From Geodermatophilus sp. YIM 151500 (GTDB lineage Bacteria > Actinomycetota > Actinomycetes > Mycobacteriales > Geodermatophilaceae): 64,000 nucleotides of DNA. Positions 48,014 to 57,390 of the stretch are shown one piece after another. The stretch lies in assembly GCF_025716945.1 (NCBI RefSeq), contig NZ_JAOVZT010000003.1, forward strand, positions 211,898 through 275,897, written 5' to 3'. The notes under the pieces were generated by a model. That model did not search any database and was not told the DNA's origin. It saw nothing but the letters and a program-made list of their open reading frames with translations. The translations under genes were made by a program, and so were the position numbers. Every line of letters starts with the position of its first letter. Position 1 is the stretch's first letter.

Positions 48014-50299
48014 CTACCTGGCCACGATGAGCTCGCCGTCGCCGCCCGATCCGACGGCGAGCGCGACCGGCGCGGAGCCGGTGAGGAGCGGCCTGCCGCG
48101 GAGGCGGTGGGCGAGCGCGGTGTGCCGGCGTCCGGAACCGGTGGCGCGCACGGCCTGGCCGAGCGCTCGGGGCGAGCCGACGAGGACGACGAGCTGCTTG
48201 GCGCGGGTGACGGCGGTGTAGAGCAGGTTGCGCTGCAGCATCATCCAGGCGCTGGTGGTCAGCGGGATGACGACGCAGGGGTATTCGCTGCCCTGGGAGC
48301 GGTGGACGGTGACGGCGTAGGCGTGCACCAGCTCGTCGAGCTCACCGAAGTCGTAGTCGATGGCCTCGTCCTCGTCGGTGACGACGGTGAGGGTCTGCTC
48401 GACCGGGTCGATGGCGGTGACGACACCCTGGGTGCCGTTGAACACGCCGTTCGCGCCCTTGTCGTAGTCGTTGCGGACCTGGCTGACCTTGTCCCCCACG
48501 CGGAAGACCCGCCCGCCGAAGCGCTTCTCTGCCCGGTCGGGCCGGGCCGGGGTGAGCGCCTCCTGCAATAGCTCGTTCAGCGCGGCGGCGCCCGCCGGTC
48601 CGCGGTGCACCGGGGTGAGCACCTGCACGTCGCGGCGGGGGTCGAGGCCGAACCGGGCGGGGATCCGGCGCACCACCACGTCCACGGTGAGCCGGGCGGC
48701 CTCCTCGGCGTCGTCGGTGCCGAAGAGGAAGAAGTCGTCGAGGCCGCGGACCTGGGGATGGCTGCCGGCGTTGATCCGGTGTGCGTTGGTCACCACCCCG
48801 GACCGGCTGGCCTGCCGGAAGACCTGGGTCAGCCGCACGTGCGGGATGGGGGTGCCGTCGGCGAGCAGGTCGCGCAGCACCTCGCCGGCGCCGACCGAGG
48901 GCAGCTGGTCGACGTCGCCGACCAGCAGCAGGTGCGCGCCCGGCGGAACGGCTCGGACCAGCTTGTTGGCCAGCAGCAGGTCGAGCATGGAGGACTCGTC
49001 GACCACGACCAGGTCGGCGTGCAGCGGCCGTTCCCGGTCGAAGGCGGCGTCCCCGCCCGGCCGCAGCTCCAGGAGCCGGTGCACGGTCACCGCCTCCACC
49101 CCGGTCAGCTCGGTCAGCCGTTTGGCCGCCCGGCCGGTGGGGGCGGCCAGCACGACCTTCGCGCGCTTCGCCGCCGCCAGGGTGACGATCGAGCGCACCG
49201 TGAAGCTCTTGCCGCAGCCGGGGCCGCCGGTGAGCACGGCGACCTTCTCGGTGAGCGCCAGGCGCACCGCCTCCTGCTGGGCGGCCGCGAGCTCCACGCC
49301 GGTGCGCCGGTGCAGCCAGGCCAGCGCGGCGTCCCAGTCCACCCCGGCGAAGGCCGGCATCCGGTCGACGTCGGCGCCCGCCAGCCTCCGCAGCCCCGCG
49401 GACAGGGAGACCTCCGCCCGGTGGAAGGGGACGAGGTAGAACGCGACCGTCGGAGGCTCCCCGTCCGCACCGGGGACCTCCTCGCGGATCACGCCCTGCT
49501 CGGCCACGAGCAGGGCCAGGCAGTGACCCACCAGGGCGGCCGGGACCTGCAGGATGTCGACCGCCCGGGCGACCAGCTCGGTCTCGGGCAGGAAGCAGTG
49601 CCCCTGCCCGGTGGCCTCGGACAGCACGAACTGCAGCCCCGCCTCGACCCGCTGCGTGCTGTCGTGCGGGATCCCCACCGCGGCAGCGATCGTGTCGGCG
49701 GTCTTGAACCCGATGCCCCACACCTCGCCGGCCAGGCGGTAGGGCTCGGCGCGGACCACGCCGATGGAGGCACCGCCGTACTGCCGGTAGATGCGCACGG
49801 CCAGCGAGGTGGACACGCCCACCCCCTGCAGGAAGACCATCACCTCCTTGATGGCCTTCTGCTCCTCCCAGGCCGCGGTGATCAGCCGGGTCCGCTTCGG
49901 GCCCAGGTTCGGCACCTCGGCCAGCCGTTCCGGCTCGTCCTCGATGACCCGGAGCGCGTCGGCTCCGAAGTGGTCGACGATCCGCTCGGCCAGCCGCGGG
50001 CCGATCCCCTTGACCAGGCCCGAGCCCAGGTACCGGCGGATGCCCTGGACGGTGGCCGGCAGCAGGGTGGTGTAGTCCTCGACCTGGAACTGCCGGCCGT
50101 ACTGCGGATGCGCTCCCCACCGCCCCCGCAGCCGCAGCGTCTCCCCCGGCTGCGCACCCAGCAGCGCCCCCACCACGGTGACCAGGTCACCGCCTCGCCC
50201 CGTGTCCACCCGGGCCACCGTGTAGCCGGTCTGGACGTTGGCGAACGTGATCCGCTCCAGCGTGGCCTCCAGGACCGACCCGGCCCGCGCCTCTCCCAC
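48014..50299 (-). CDS. recD2: RecD2-type ATP-dependent DNA helicase
   Basis: The 761-residue protein fits RecD2: an N-terminal OB-like and helix-hairpin-helix region ([33 protein letters not shown]) and an SF1B helicase core with Walker [13 protein letters not shown], motif [22 protein letters not shown] and C-terminal [12 protein letters not shown] and LYTAVTRAK. It unwinds 5'-3' on DNA and acts in repair or replication-fork processing without RecBC. The GTG start at 50299 has a weak ribosome site. It is divergent from ssb. Confidence 0.9.
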   Translation of the reverse strand: MGEARAGSVLEATLERITFANVQTGYTVARVDTGRGGDLVTVVGALLGAQPGETLRLRGRWGAHPQYGRQFQVEDYTTLLPATVQGIRRYLGSGLVKGIGPRLAERIVDHFGADALRVIEDEPERLAEVPNLGPKRTRLITAAWEEQKAIKEVMVFLQGVGVSTSLAVRIYRQYGGASIGVVRAEPYRLAGEVWGIGFKTADTIAAAVGIPHDSTQRVEAGLQFVLSEATGQGHCFLPETELVARAVDILQVPAALVGHCLALLVAEQGVIREEVPGADGEPPTVAFYLVPFHRAEVSLSAGLRRLAGADVDRMPAFAGVDWDAALAWLHRRTGVELAAAQQEAVRLALTEKVAVLTGGPGCGKSFTVRSIVTLAAAKRAKVVLAAPTGRAAKRLTELTGVEAVTVHRLLELRPGGDAAFDRERPLHADLVVVDESSMLDLLLANKLVRAVPPGAHLLLVGDVDQLPSVGAGEVLRDLLADGTPIPHVRLTQVFRQASRSGVVTNAHRINAGSHPQVRGLDDFFLFGTDDAEEAARLTVDVVVRRIPARFGLDPRRDVQVLTPVHRGPAGAAALNELLQEALTPARPDRAEKRFGGRVFRVGDKVSQVRNDYDKGANGVFNGTQGVVTAIDPVEQTLTVVTDEDEAIDYDFGELDELVHAYAVTVHRSQGSEYPCVVIPLTTSAWMMLQRNLLYTAVTRAKQLVVLVGSPRALGQAVRATGSGRRHTALAHRLRGRPLLTGSAPVALAVGSGGDGELIVAR

Positions 50300-50457
50300 C
50301 TGCCGTCCCCTCGCCGACGCGCCGTCCGACGACCGATGGTCACACGTGCCGGGGACAACTCCGCGGTCCTCGCGCCCGGGACCGGACCACGAGGAGCCGG
50401 GGCGGGCGCCGGCGGCCTCCGGTCGGCGGCGGGCACGGAAATGTCAGCGGTTCTCCT

Positions 50458-50463
50458 TAGCGT
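50458..50463 (+). promoter_or_regulatory. -10 element (TAGCGT) of ssb
   Basis: TAGCGT lies 47 bp before the ATG of the SSB gene, in the divergent region with recD2, and matches the -10 pattern seen before other genes of the window. A conventional leader with GGAGGACC follows. Confidence 0.4.
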
Positions 50464-50510
50464 GCAGACGCTCACCCGAGCGATGCACCGACAACACGGA
50501 GGACCGGATC

Positions 50511-51011
50511 ATGGCCGGCGATACTGTCATCACCGTCATCGGCAACCTGACCAGCGACCCCGAGCTCCGCTGGACGCCCTCGGGCGCGGCGGTCGCCAAC
50601 TTCACCATCGCGTCGACGCCGCGCACCCTGGACCGCGAGACCCAGGAGTGGAAGGACGGCGATGCGCTCTTCCTGCGCTGCAGCGTGTGGCGGCAGGCAG
50701 CGGAGAACGTCGCCGAGTCGCTGACCCGCGGGTCGCGGGTGATGGCACAGGGCCGCCTCAAGCAGCGCTCCTTCGAGACCAAGGAGGGCGAGAAGCGCAC
50801 CGTCATCGAACTCGAGGTCGACGAGATCGGCCCGTCGCTCCGCTACGCGACGGCGACGGTCGCCAAGGCCGCCCGCTCCGGCGACGGTCCTGGCGCGAGG
50901 TCCGGCGGCGGGAACGGTGCCGGTGACGGTCGCGCTGCGGCCGGGCAGGGCGGCCCACCCGATCCCTGGGCGGCGCCGGTCGGCGGCACCGGCGAGGAGC
51001 CGCCCTTCTGA
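50511..51011 (+). CDS. ssb: Single-stranded DNA-binding protein
   Basis: The 166-residue protein has the bacterial SSB OB fold ([57 protein letters not shown]), a Gly-rich disordered linker and the acidic-aromatic tip GEEPPF for partner proteins. It protects single-stranded DNA in replication and repair. GGAGGACC precedes ATG at 50511. This is probably a second SSB rather than the rpsF-linked one, judged by its place beside recD2. Confidence 0.92.
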   Translation: MAGDTVITVIGNLTSDPELRWTPSGAAVANFTIASTPRTLDRETQEWKDGDALFLRCSVWRQAAENVAESLTRGSRVMAQGRLKQRSFETKEGEKRTVIELEVDEIGPSLRYATATVAKAARSGDGPGARSGGGNGAGDGRAAAGQGGPPDPWAAPVGGTGEEPPF

Positions 51012-51256
51012 GCTCCGCACCGGCGCACTGCAGCACCATGAGGACGGTCCGCCGGATCATTCGGTGCTGCCGCGCTGCACCACCGCGACGTCCACGACCG
51101 GGCGCCACGTCGAGCCGGACCGGCGTGAGCGCCCGAGCCGGACCCGCCGTAGGGCAGGGCTCCCGGAGCGATCGTCCGGCGGGGCGCCGGACCGTTGCCA
51201 GGACCGCTCGCGGGTTGCAGGCTGCCGCTAGGCCACGGGAGGGACGGAGGCGCGCC

Positions 51257-52291
51257 ATGCCGGCACCGACCGACCACGAGCTGTTCGAGCTGGGGGACCT
51301 CCCGCTCCAGCACGGCGAGATCCTCCGGGGAGCGACGCTCGCCTACAAGACGTACGGGACGCTCGCCCCGGACAGGTCCAACGTGATCCTGCACCCGACC
51401 TGGTTCAGCGCCTGGCACGACGCGAACGAGTGGACGATCAAGCCCGGCTCCGCCTGCGATCCGGGCCGGTACTTCGTGGTCGTCCCGAACCAGATCAACA
51501 ACGGGCTGTCGAGTTCGCCCAGCAACACCCCGCCGCCGTTCAACGGGCCGTACTTCCCGCCGGTCACCTTCCACGACCAGGTGGAGGCCCAGCACCGGCT
51601 GCTCACGCAGAAGTGGGGCATCGAATCCCTGGAGCTCGTCCTGGGTTCCTCCATGGGAGCGGCCCAGACCTACCAGTGGGCGGTGAGCCACCCCGAGATG
51701 GTGAAACGGGCCGCGCCGATCGTCGGCTCGCCGCGGACCAGCGAGCACAACCAGGTGTTCCTGAAGAGCCTGCGGGCGACGTTGACCTTGGACCCCGCCT
51801 TCCACGACGGCCTGTATCCCCCGGACGCCCCGCCGATGAGAGGGCTGCGCGCCTTCGCCCGCATCTACGCCGGCTGGGGGCTCTCGCAACGGTTCTATTG
51901 GGAGCGCGCGTACCGGCAGATGGGCTATCCCACGCTCGAGGACTTCCTCGTCGGGTACTGGGAGGGCTTCTGGCTGGACGGCCGTGACCCCAACAACCTG
52001 CTCGCCATGCTGTGGACCTGGGAGAACGGGGACGTCGGCAAGACGCCCGGCTTCGACGGGGACACCGAGGCGGCGCTGCGGTCGATCCGGTGCCCGGTCG
52101 TGTCGATGCCCGCCCGCACCGACCTCTACTTCCCGCCGGAGGACGAGCAGGCGTGGTCGGAGTTCATCCCGCACGGTGAGGTGCGCGTGCTCGACACCGT
52201 CTACGGCCACTTCGCCGGTCTCGGCGTCCACGAACCGGACAACGCGGTCATCGACGAGGCACTGCGCGAGCTGCTGGGTCGTCCGGCCTGA
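51257..52291 (+). CDS. MetX-like alpha/beta hydrolase
   Basis: The 344-residue protein belongs to the homoserine O-acetyltransferase-like alpha/beta-hydrolase family: LAYKTYGTLAPDRSNVILHP near the start, nucleophile elbow LGSSMGAAQT, Asp in PARTDLYFPP and His in YGHFAGLG. True MetX enzymes acylate homoserine; many relatives are hydrolases with other acyl esters, so the substrate stays open. A GGGAGGGACGGAGG stretch precedes ATG at 51257. It converges with the glutamate dehydrogenase gene. Confidence 0.85.
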   Translation: MPAPTDHELFELGDLPLQHGEILRGATLAYKTYGTLAPDRSNVILHPTWFSAWHDANEWTIKPGSACDPGRYFVVVPNQINNGLSSSPSNTPPPFNGPYFPPVTFHDQVEAQHRLLTQKWGIESLELVLGSSMGAAQTYQWAVSHPEMVKRAAPIVGSPRTSEHNQVFLKSLRATLTLDPAFHDGLYPPDAPPMRGLRAFARIYAGWGLSQRFYWERAYRQMGYPTLEDFLVGYWEGFWLDGRDPNNLLAMLWTWENGDVGKTPGFDGDTEAALRSIRCPVVSMPARTDLYFPPEDEQAWSEFIPHGEVRVLDTVYGHFAGLGVHEPDNAVIDEALRELLGRPA

Positions 52292-52295
52292 GCCC

Positions 52296-52313
52296 GGGCT
52301 CGGGTCCGAGCCC
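52296..52313. terminator. Bidirectional terminator hairpin
   Basis: GGGCTCGG-GT-CCGAGCCC is a perfect 8-bp inverted repeat, followed by a further GGGCCCGAGCCC-rich stretch, in the 73 bp between the convergent MetX-like and glutamate dehydrogenase genes. It could end transcription in both directions. Confidence 0.5.
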
Positions 52314-52364
52314 GGACCCGGGCCCGAGCCCGGGGCCGCGGCATCCGGGGGCGGCGAGAGCGGC

Positions 52365-55300
52365 TCAGCGGTCGGCCGTCCCGGCTCGCCCCGACACCAG
52401 TCCGCGCACCTCGCGCAGCGCCACGGACAGCGTCGCCAGGTCCGCGCGGTCGTCGGCGGCGATGTCTCGGAGGACGGCGAGACACCGGTCGACCGCCGGC
52501 TGGTTGTGGTCGACCCACCGTCGGACCAGCGCGGCGCTGTCCTGCAGCGCACCGCCGACCGCGAGCACCTCGGCGGTCAGCGAGGCCCGGACGGCGTAGA
52601 GGTCGTCGCGGAGCGCGGCCCGCGCCAGGGCTTGCCACCGGTCGTCCCTCGGCAGCCGCAGGATGCGCTCGCGCAGCCAGTTCAACTGCAGGTCCTGACC
52701 GAGCGCGAAGTAGACGGCGGCCACCTGCTCCCGACCGCGACCGGTCTGGCCGGCCACGTCGATGACGTCCAACGCGGAGAAGAGCGCCGGCAGCGTGGCG
52801 ACCCGCCGGGCGAGCGGTTCCGGGACCGCGTCACCGGTGCAGCGTGCGACCGCGGCGCCGAATGCCTCGTCCGCCTCCTCCGAGCCGGCGAGCAGGCGCG
52901 GGATCTCGTCGGCCAGGGCGGGGACGGCCGGTGCGAAGTGCGCAACGGTGCTGCGGATGTCCAGTGGCTGACGCCGGTTCCGCAGCAGCCAGCGGCTCGC
53001 GCGTTCGGCCAGCGTCCGCACCTCGAGCAGGAGCCGGATCCGCACCTCCGTCGAGACGTCGGCGAGCGACTCGATCTCGGCCTGCAGGTCCGCCAGCCCG
53101 AAGATCTCCCAGCTGGCGATGTGCGCACGGGCGATGTGCGGGACGGGCAGCCCGGTCTCCTCGGCCAGGCGGAAGGCGAACGTGCTGCCGGCGCGGTTGA
53201 CCATCGCGTTCGTCACGCAGGTCGCGACTATCTCGCGGCGGAGCGGGTGCTCCGGCAGCCGGTCGGCGAACCGCTGCCGGACGGCCGTCGGGAAGTAGCC
53301 GGCGAGCGCGGCGGACAGGAACGCGTCGTCCGGCAGCCCGGAGGCGAGCACCTCGTCGTAGGTCCAGATCTTCGAGTAGGCCAGCAGGACGGCGAACTCG
53401 GGCATGACCAGACCGCGCCCGGTCGCGGCGCGCTCGGCCAGCTCGTCGTCCGTGGGCAGGCACTCGAGTGCCCGGTTGAGCCGCCCCGACCGCTCGAGGG
53501 ACCTCAGGAAGCGCACGTGCACGTCCAGCATGGCGCGCGCCTGCGCGTGCGCGTTGTACAACGCCCGGGTCTGGGCGAGGTTGTCCCGGAGCACCAGCTC
53601 CGCCACCTCGTCGGTCATCTCCCCCAGGAGGGCGTCCCGCTGCTTGCCCGTGAGGTCGCCGTCGGCGACCACGCGGTCGAGCAGGATCTTGATGTTGACC
53701 TCGTGGTCGGAGCAGTCGACGCCGGCGGAGTTGTCGATCGCGTCGGTGTTGATCCGCCCGCCCCCCAGGGCGTACTCGACCCGGCCGCGCTGCGTGAACC
53801 CGAGGTTGCCGCCCTCGCCGACGACGCGGCAGCGCAGCCCGGCGGCGTCGACACGCACCTGGTCGTTGCGCTTGTCCCCGACCTCGGCATGGGTCTCCGT
53901 CGAGGCCTTGACGTAGGTGCCGATGCCGCCGTTCCACAGCAGGTCGACCGGCGCTCCGAGGACGGCGCGGATCAGCTCGTCCGGCGTGAGGACCTCCTCG
54001 GCCACGTCCAGGCGGGACCGGACCTCCGGGGAGAGCAGGACCGTCTTCGCCGTCCGTGGGAAGACCCCGCCCCCGGCCGAGATCAGCGAGGCGTCGTAGT
54101 CGGCCCAGGTGGAACCGGGGAGGTCGAACAGCCGGGCGCGCTCCGCGAAGGCGACCGACGGATCGGGATCGGGGTCGAGGAAGACGTGCCGGTGGTCGAA
54201 GGCCGCCACCAGGCGGACGTGCCGCGACGACAGCATCCCGTTGCCGAAGACGTCCCCCGACATGTCACCGATGCCGACGACCGTGACGTCGTCGTGCTGC
54301 ACGTCGACGCCGAGGTCGGCGAAGTGGCGCTGGACGGAGATCCAGGCTCCGCGCGCCGTGATGCCCATCGCCTTGTGGTCGTAGCCGGAGGAGCCGCCCG
54401 ACGCGAAGGCGTCACCCAGCCAGAACCCGTACTCCCGCGAGATGGCGTTGGCGATGTCGGAGAAGGTCGCGGTGCCCTTGTCGGCCGCCACGACCAGGTA
54501 TGCGTCGTCCCCGTCGTAGCGCACCACGCGCGGGGCCGGGACGATCTCACCGGCCACGAGGTTGTCGGTCACGTCGAGCAGTCCGCGGATGAACGCCGAG
54601 TAGCAGGCGACGACCTCGGCGCGCAGCGCGTCCCGGTCCGCGGGCGGGTTCTTGACGACGAAGCCACCCTTCGCACCGACCGGCACGATGACGGCGTTCT
54701 TCACCGTCTGCGCCTTCATGAGCCCGAGCACCTCGGTCCGGAAGTCCTCCGGCCGGTCGGACCAGCGCAGTCCGCCACGGGCGACCGGCCCGCCGCGCAG
54801 GTGGACGCCCTCGACCCGGGGCGAGTAGACGAAGATCTCGAACATGGGCCGCGGGAGGGGCAGGTCCGGGATCTGCGTGGGGGCCAGTTTGATCGCGAAC
54901 CACGGCTTGGGCGCGCCGTCCGCCCCGACCTGGAAGTAGTTGGTCCGCGACGTCGCCTCCACGATCCGGAGCAGCGCGCGCAGGACGCGGTCCTCGTTGA
55001 GGCTGGTGACGTCGTCGAGTCCGCCCTCGAAGTCGTGGACGAGGTGCTTGACCACCAGGTCCCGATCCGCCCCCTGGTCGGGATCCAGCCGGGCCTGGAA
55101 GAGGTCGAAGAGCTGGCGGGCCAGCCCGGGATTGCCGGCCAGGGTCGCCACCGTGTAGTCCAGCGCGAAGGTGGCGCCGACCTGCCGGAGGTACTTCGCG
55201 TACGCCCGCACGACGGCCACCTCCCGCCCGCGCAGCCCGGAGCGGAGGACCAGCCGGTTGAGCCCGTCGTCCTCGAGCTCGCCGCGCCAGACCATGGCGA

Positions 55301-57212
55301 ACGCTTCCTGGAACCGCTCGCGCATCCCGTCGGTGTCCAGACCGGTGAGCTGCTCGTGGCGGAGCCCGAAGTCGTAGATCCACACCGGCTCGGCGCCGGA
55401 CGGTCGGATCACGTAGGGACGTTCGTCGACGACGTGGACACCCATGTTCTCCAGCAGCGGCAGGACGTCGGAGAGGGTGACGGACCCGCCGTGCCGGAAC
55501 AGCTTGAACCGCAGGGTGCCCGGCGCCGCCTCCAGCGGCCGGTACAGGTGCATCGCGAGGTCGTCGCCGTCGCCGAGCCCCTCCATCCGCTTGATGTCGA
55601 CCACGGCCGCGGCCGCGGAGGTGTCCTGCTGGTAGGCCCCGGGGAACGCATCGGCGTACCGGTGGTGCAGGTCGACCCCGAGTTCCTCGCCGAGCTGGTC
55701 GACCAGCGCGTCGTACAGGTCGTCGGTCCAGGAGCGCATCGCCGCGACGAGCCGGGCCTCGATCTCGGCGACGTCGTACTCCGGGACGGCGCCGGGTTCG
55801 GTGTGGACGGTGATGAGCAGCCGGGCCAGGACCGATTCGCTCACCTGGGTCGCGTACTGGGTGCTCACACCGTGGAACGCCGCCTTGAGGATCCCCTCGA
55901 TGCGGGTGCGCAGAGCCGTGGTGAGCCGGTCGCGCGGCAGGTACACCAGGCAGGACATGAAGCGGCCGAAGACGTCGCGCCGCACGAGCAGACGCAGCCG
56001 CTGGCGGTCCTGGATGTCGAGGATCGTGGTGGCGGCCTCGTACAGCTCGTCGGCGTCGATCTGGAACAGCTCCTCGCGGGGGTAGCCCTCGAGGATGTTC
56101 CGCAGCATCCGCCCGTCGTAGCTGTCGGACGGGTGACCCGCCCGGTCGAGCACCGCCCGCACCTTGCGGCGGAGGACCGGGATGTCCTGCGGCGACTGCC
56201 GGTAGACGGCGCTCGCGACGAGGCCGAGGAACCGCCGTTCGCCCACCGCGTCGCCCTCGGGGCTCAGCCGCTTGACGCCCACGTAGTCCAGGTAGTTCGG
56301 CCGGTGGACGGTCGACCGCGAGTTCGCCTTCGTGAGGTTGAGCAGCCCCGGCTCGCGCGCCCGCTGCCGCACCTCCGGCGGCAGCTTGGCGAAGCTGTGC
56401 GAGACCGGGCGGCTCCGGCTGTCGCGCAGCAACCCCAGGCCCGTCCCCGGAACGGCGCGCAGCGCGTCCTCGCCGTCCTCCGTGCCCAGCTCGTACTCGC
56501 GGTAGCCGAGGAACGTGAAGTGGTCGTCGGTGAGCCACCGCAGCAGGGCTGCCGCCTCGTCCCGGTCCGCCTCGTCGAGGACCGCCGCGTCGACGTCCAA
56601 CGTGTCGGCGACGGCGAGCGCGCGCTCCCGCATCGCCGGCCAGTCCTCGACCGCGGCGCGCACGTCGCCGAGGACGCGGAGGACGTCGGAGCCCAGTTCG
56701 TCCAGCACCGCGGCGTCGGTCTGCCGGTCGACCTCCAGGTGCACGAAGGACTCGGCCAGCGTGCCCGTCGTGGCGTCGTGCCGGTCGAGGACGTCGACGA
56801 GCCGTCCGGCGTCGCGTCGTACCGGGACGACCGGGTGCACGGTGAGGTGCAGTCCCAGGCCGTGCCGGATGACCTCCGTCGTCACCGAGTCGACGAGGAA
56901 CGGCATGTCGTCGGTCACGACGTCGACGACGGTGTGCGGGGAGCCGAAGCCGTGCTCCTCGAAGTCCGGGGAGTACACCCGCACCGCAGGTGTGCCCGGC
57001 GGCCGGTCGAGCGCCAGGGTCAGGTGCGACATCGCGGCGCCGTACAGGTCGTGCACCGGCCGGGCCGCGAGGTCGTCGCGGGCGATGCGCCGGTAGTACT
57101 GGCCGATGAACGCCAGGAACAGCCGCTGCTGCTCCGGGGGCAGCCGGTCCCCGGCGTACCTCCGGATCTCGTCGACGATGTCGCTCCGGTCGCGGGACGG
57201 GACGGTGGGCAT
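52365..57212 (-). CDS. gdh: NAD-dependent glutamate dehydrogenase, large (L_180) type
   Basis: The 1,615-residue protein matches the roughly 180-kDa NAD-GDH class of actinobacteria and proteobacteria. The long N-terminal half has ACT-like regulatory regions (HTVVDVVTDDMPFLVDSVTT, DDHFTFLGYREYE). The catalytic domain (about 730-1230) contains RGGLRWSDRPEDFRTEVLGL, the substrate lysine in VPVGAKGGFVVK, and VGIGDMSGDVFGNGM of the NAD domain. It oxidises glutamate to 2-oxoglutarate and ammonia, linking amino-acid use to the TCA cycle. ATG at 57212 (MPTVPSRDRSD) follows AAGGGGG. It is monocistronic between terminator-like sequences. Confidence 0.94.
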   Translation of the reverse strand: MPTVPSRDRSDIVDEIRRYAGDRLPPEQQRLFLAFIGQYYRRIARDDLAARPVHDLYGAAMSHLTLALDRPPGTPAVRVYSPDFEEHGFGSPHTVVDVVTDDMPFLVDSVTTEVIRHGLGLHLTVHPVVPVRRDAGRLVDVLDRHDATTGTLAESFVHLEVDRQTDAAVLDELGSDVLRVLGDVRAAVEDWPAMRERALAVADTLDVDAAVLDEADRDEAAALLRWLTDDHFTFLGYREYELGTEDGEDALRAVPGTGLGLLRDSRSRPVSHSFAKLPPEVRQRAREPGLLNLTKANSRSTVHRPNYLDYVGVKRLSPEGDAVGERRFLGLVASAVYRQSPQDIPVLRRKVRAVLDRAGHPSDSYDGRMLRNILEGYPREELFQIDADELYEAATTILDIQDRQRLRLLVRRDVFGRFMSCLVYLPRDRLTTALRTRIEGILKAAFHGVSTQYATQVSESVLARLLITVHTEPGAVPEYDVAEIEARLVAAMRSWTDDLYDALVDQLGEELGVDLHHRYADAFPGAYQQDTSAAAAVVDIKRMEGLGDGDDLAMHLYRPLEAAPGTLRFKLFRHGGSVTLSDVLPLLENMGVHVVDERPYVIRPSGAEPVWIYDFGLRHEQLTGLDTDGMRERFQEAFAMVWRGELEDDGLNRLVLRSGLRGREVAVVRAYAKYLRQVGATFALDYTVATLAGNPGLARQLFDLFQARLDPDQGADRDLVVKHLVHDFEGGLDDVTSLNEDRVLRALLRIVEATSRTNYFQVGADGAPKPWFAIKLAPTQIPDLPLPRPMFEIFVYSPRVEGVHLRGGPVARGGLRWSDRPEDFRTEVLGLMKAQTVKNAVIVPVGAKGGFVVKNPPADRDALRAEVVACYSAFIRGLLDVTDNLVAGEIVPAPRVVRYDGDDAYLVVAADKGTATFSDIANAISREYGFWLGDAFASGGSSGYDHKAMGITARGAWISVQRHFADLGVDVQHDDVTVVGIGDMSGDVFGNGMLSSRHVRLVAAFDHRHVFLDPDPDPSVAFAERARLFDLPGSTWADYDASLISAGGGVFPRTAKTVLLSPEVRSRLDVAEEVLTPDELIRAVLGAPVDLLWNGGIGTYVKASTETHAEVGDKRNDQVRVDAAGLRCRVVGEGGNLGFTQRGRVEYALGGGRINTDAIDNSAGVDCSDHEVNIKILLDRVVADGDLTGKQRDALLGEMTDEVAELVLRDNLAQTRALYNAHAQARAMLDVHVRFLRSLERSGRLNRALECLPTDDELAERAATGRGLVMPEFAVLLAYSKIWTYDEVLASGLPDDAFLSAALAGYFPTAVRQRFADRLPEHPLRREIVATCVTNAMVNRAGSTFAFRLAEETGLPVPHIARAHIASWEIFGLADLQAEIESLADVSTEVRIRLLLEVRTLAERASRWLLRNRRQPLDIRSTVAHFAPAVPALADEIPRLLAGSEEADEAFGAAVARCTGDAVPEPLARRVATLPALFSALDVIDVAGQTGRGREQVAAVYFALGQDLQLNWLRERILRLPRDDRWQALARAALRDDLYAVRASLTAEVLAVGGALQDSAALVRRWVDHNQPAVDRCLAVLRDIAADDRADLATLSVALREVRGLVSGRAGTADR

Positions 57213-57342
57213 GGCGACCCCCTTCGGCTCCTCCAGCCTGCTCCCCGCGGCGGCGCCCGCCAAGGACCGTCGAGCCCCCGGCCTCGGCGCATCCGTACCG
57301 ACCCCCGATCTGGCGGCTCCGCGGACGGCGCGTCCCGCACGA

Positions 57343-57379
57343 GCGACCGCCCCGTCCGGGTCGCGGACGGGGCGGTCGC
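57343..57379 (-). terminator. Strong hairpin terminator after the transporter gene
   Basis: Two perfect 16-bp arms (GCGACCGCCCCGTCCG and its complement) with a five-base loop lie 11 bp after the stop of the minus-strand transporter gene. There is no U-tract, but the stem is very stable. It also separates that operon from the glutamate dehydrogenase promoter. Confidence 0.75.
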
Positions 57380-57390
57380 CGGCGGGACGG

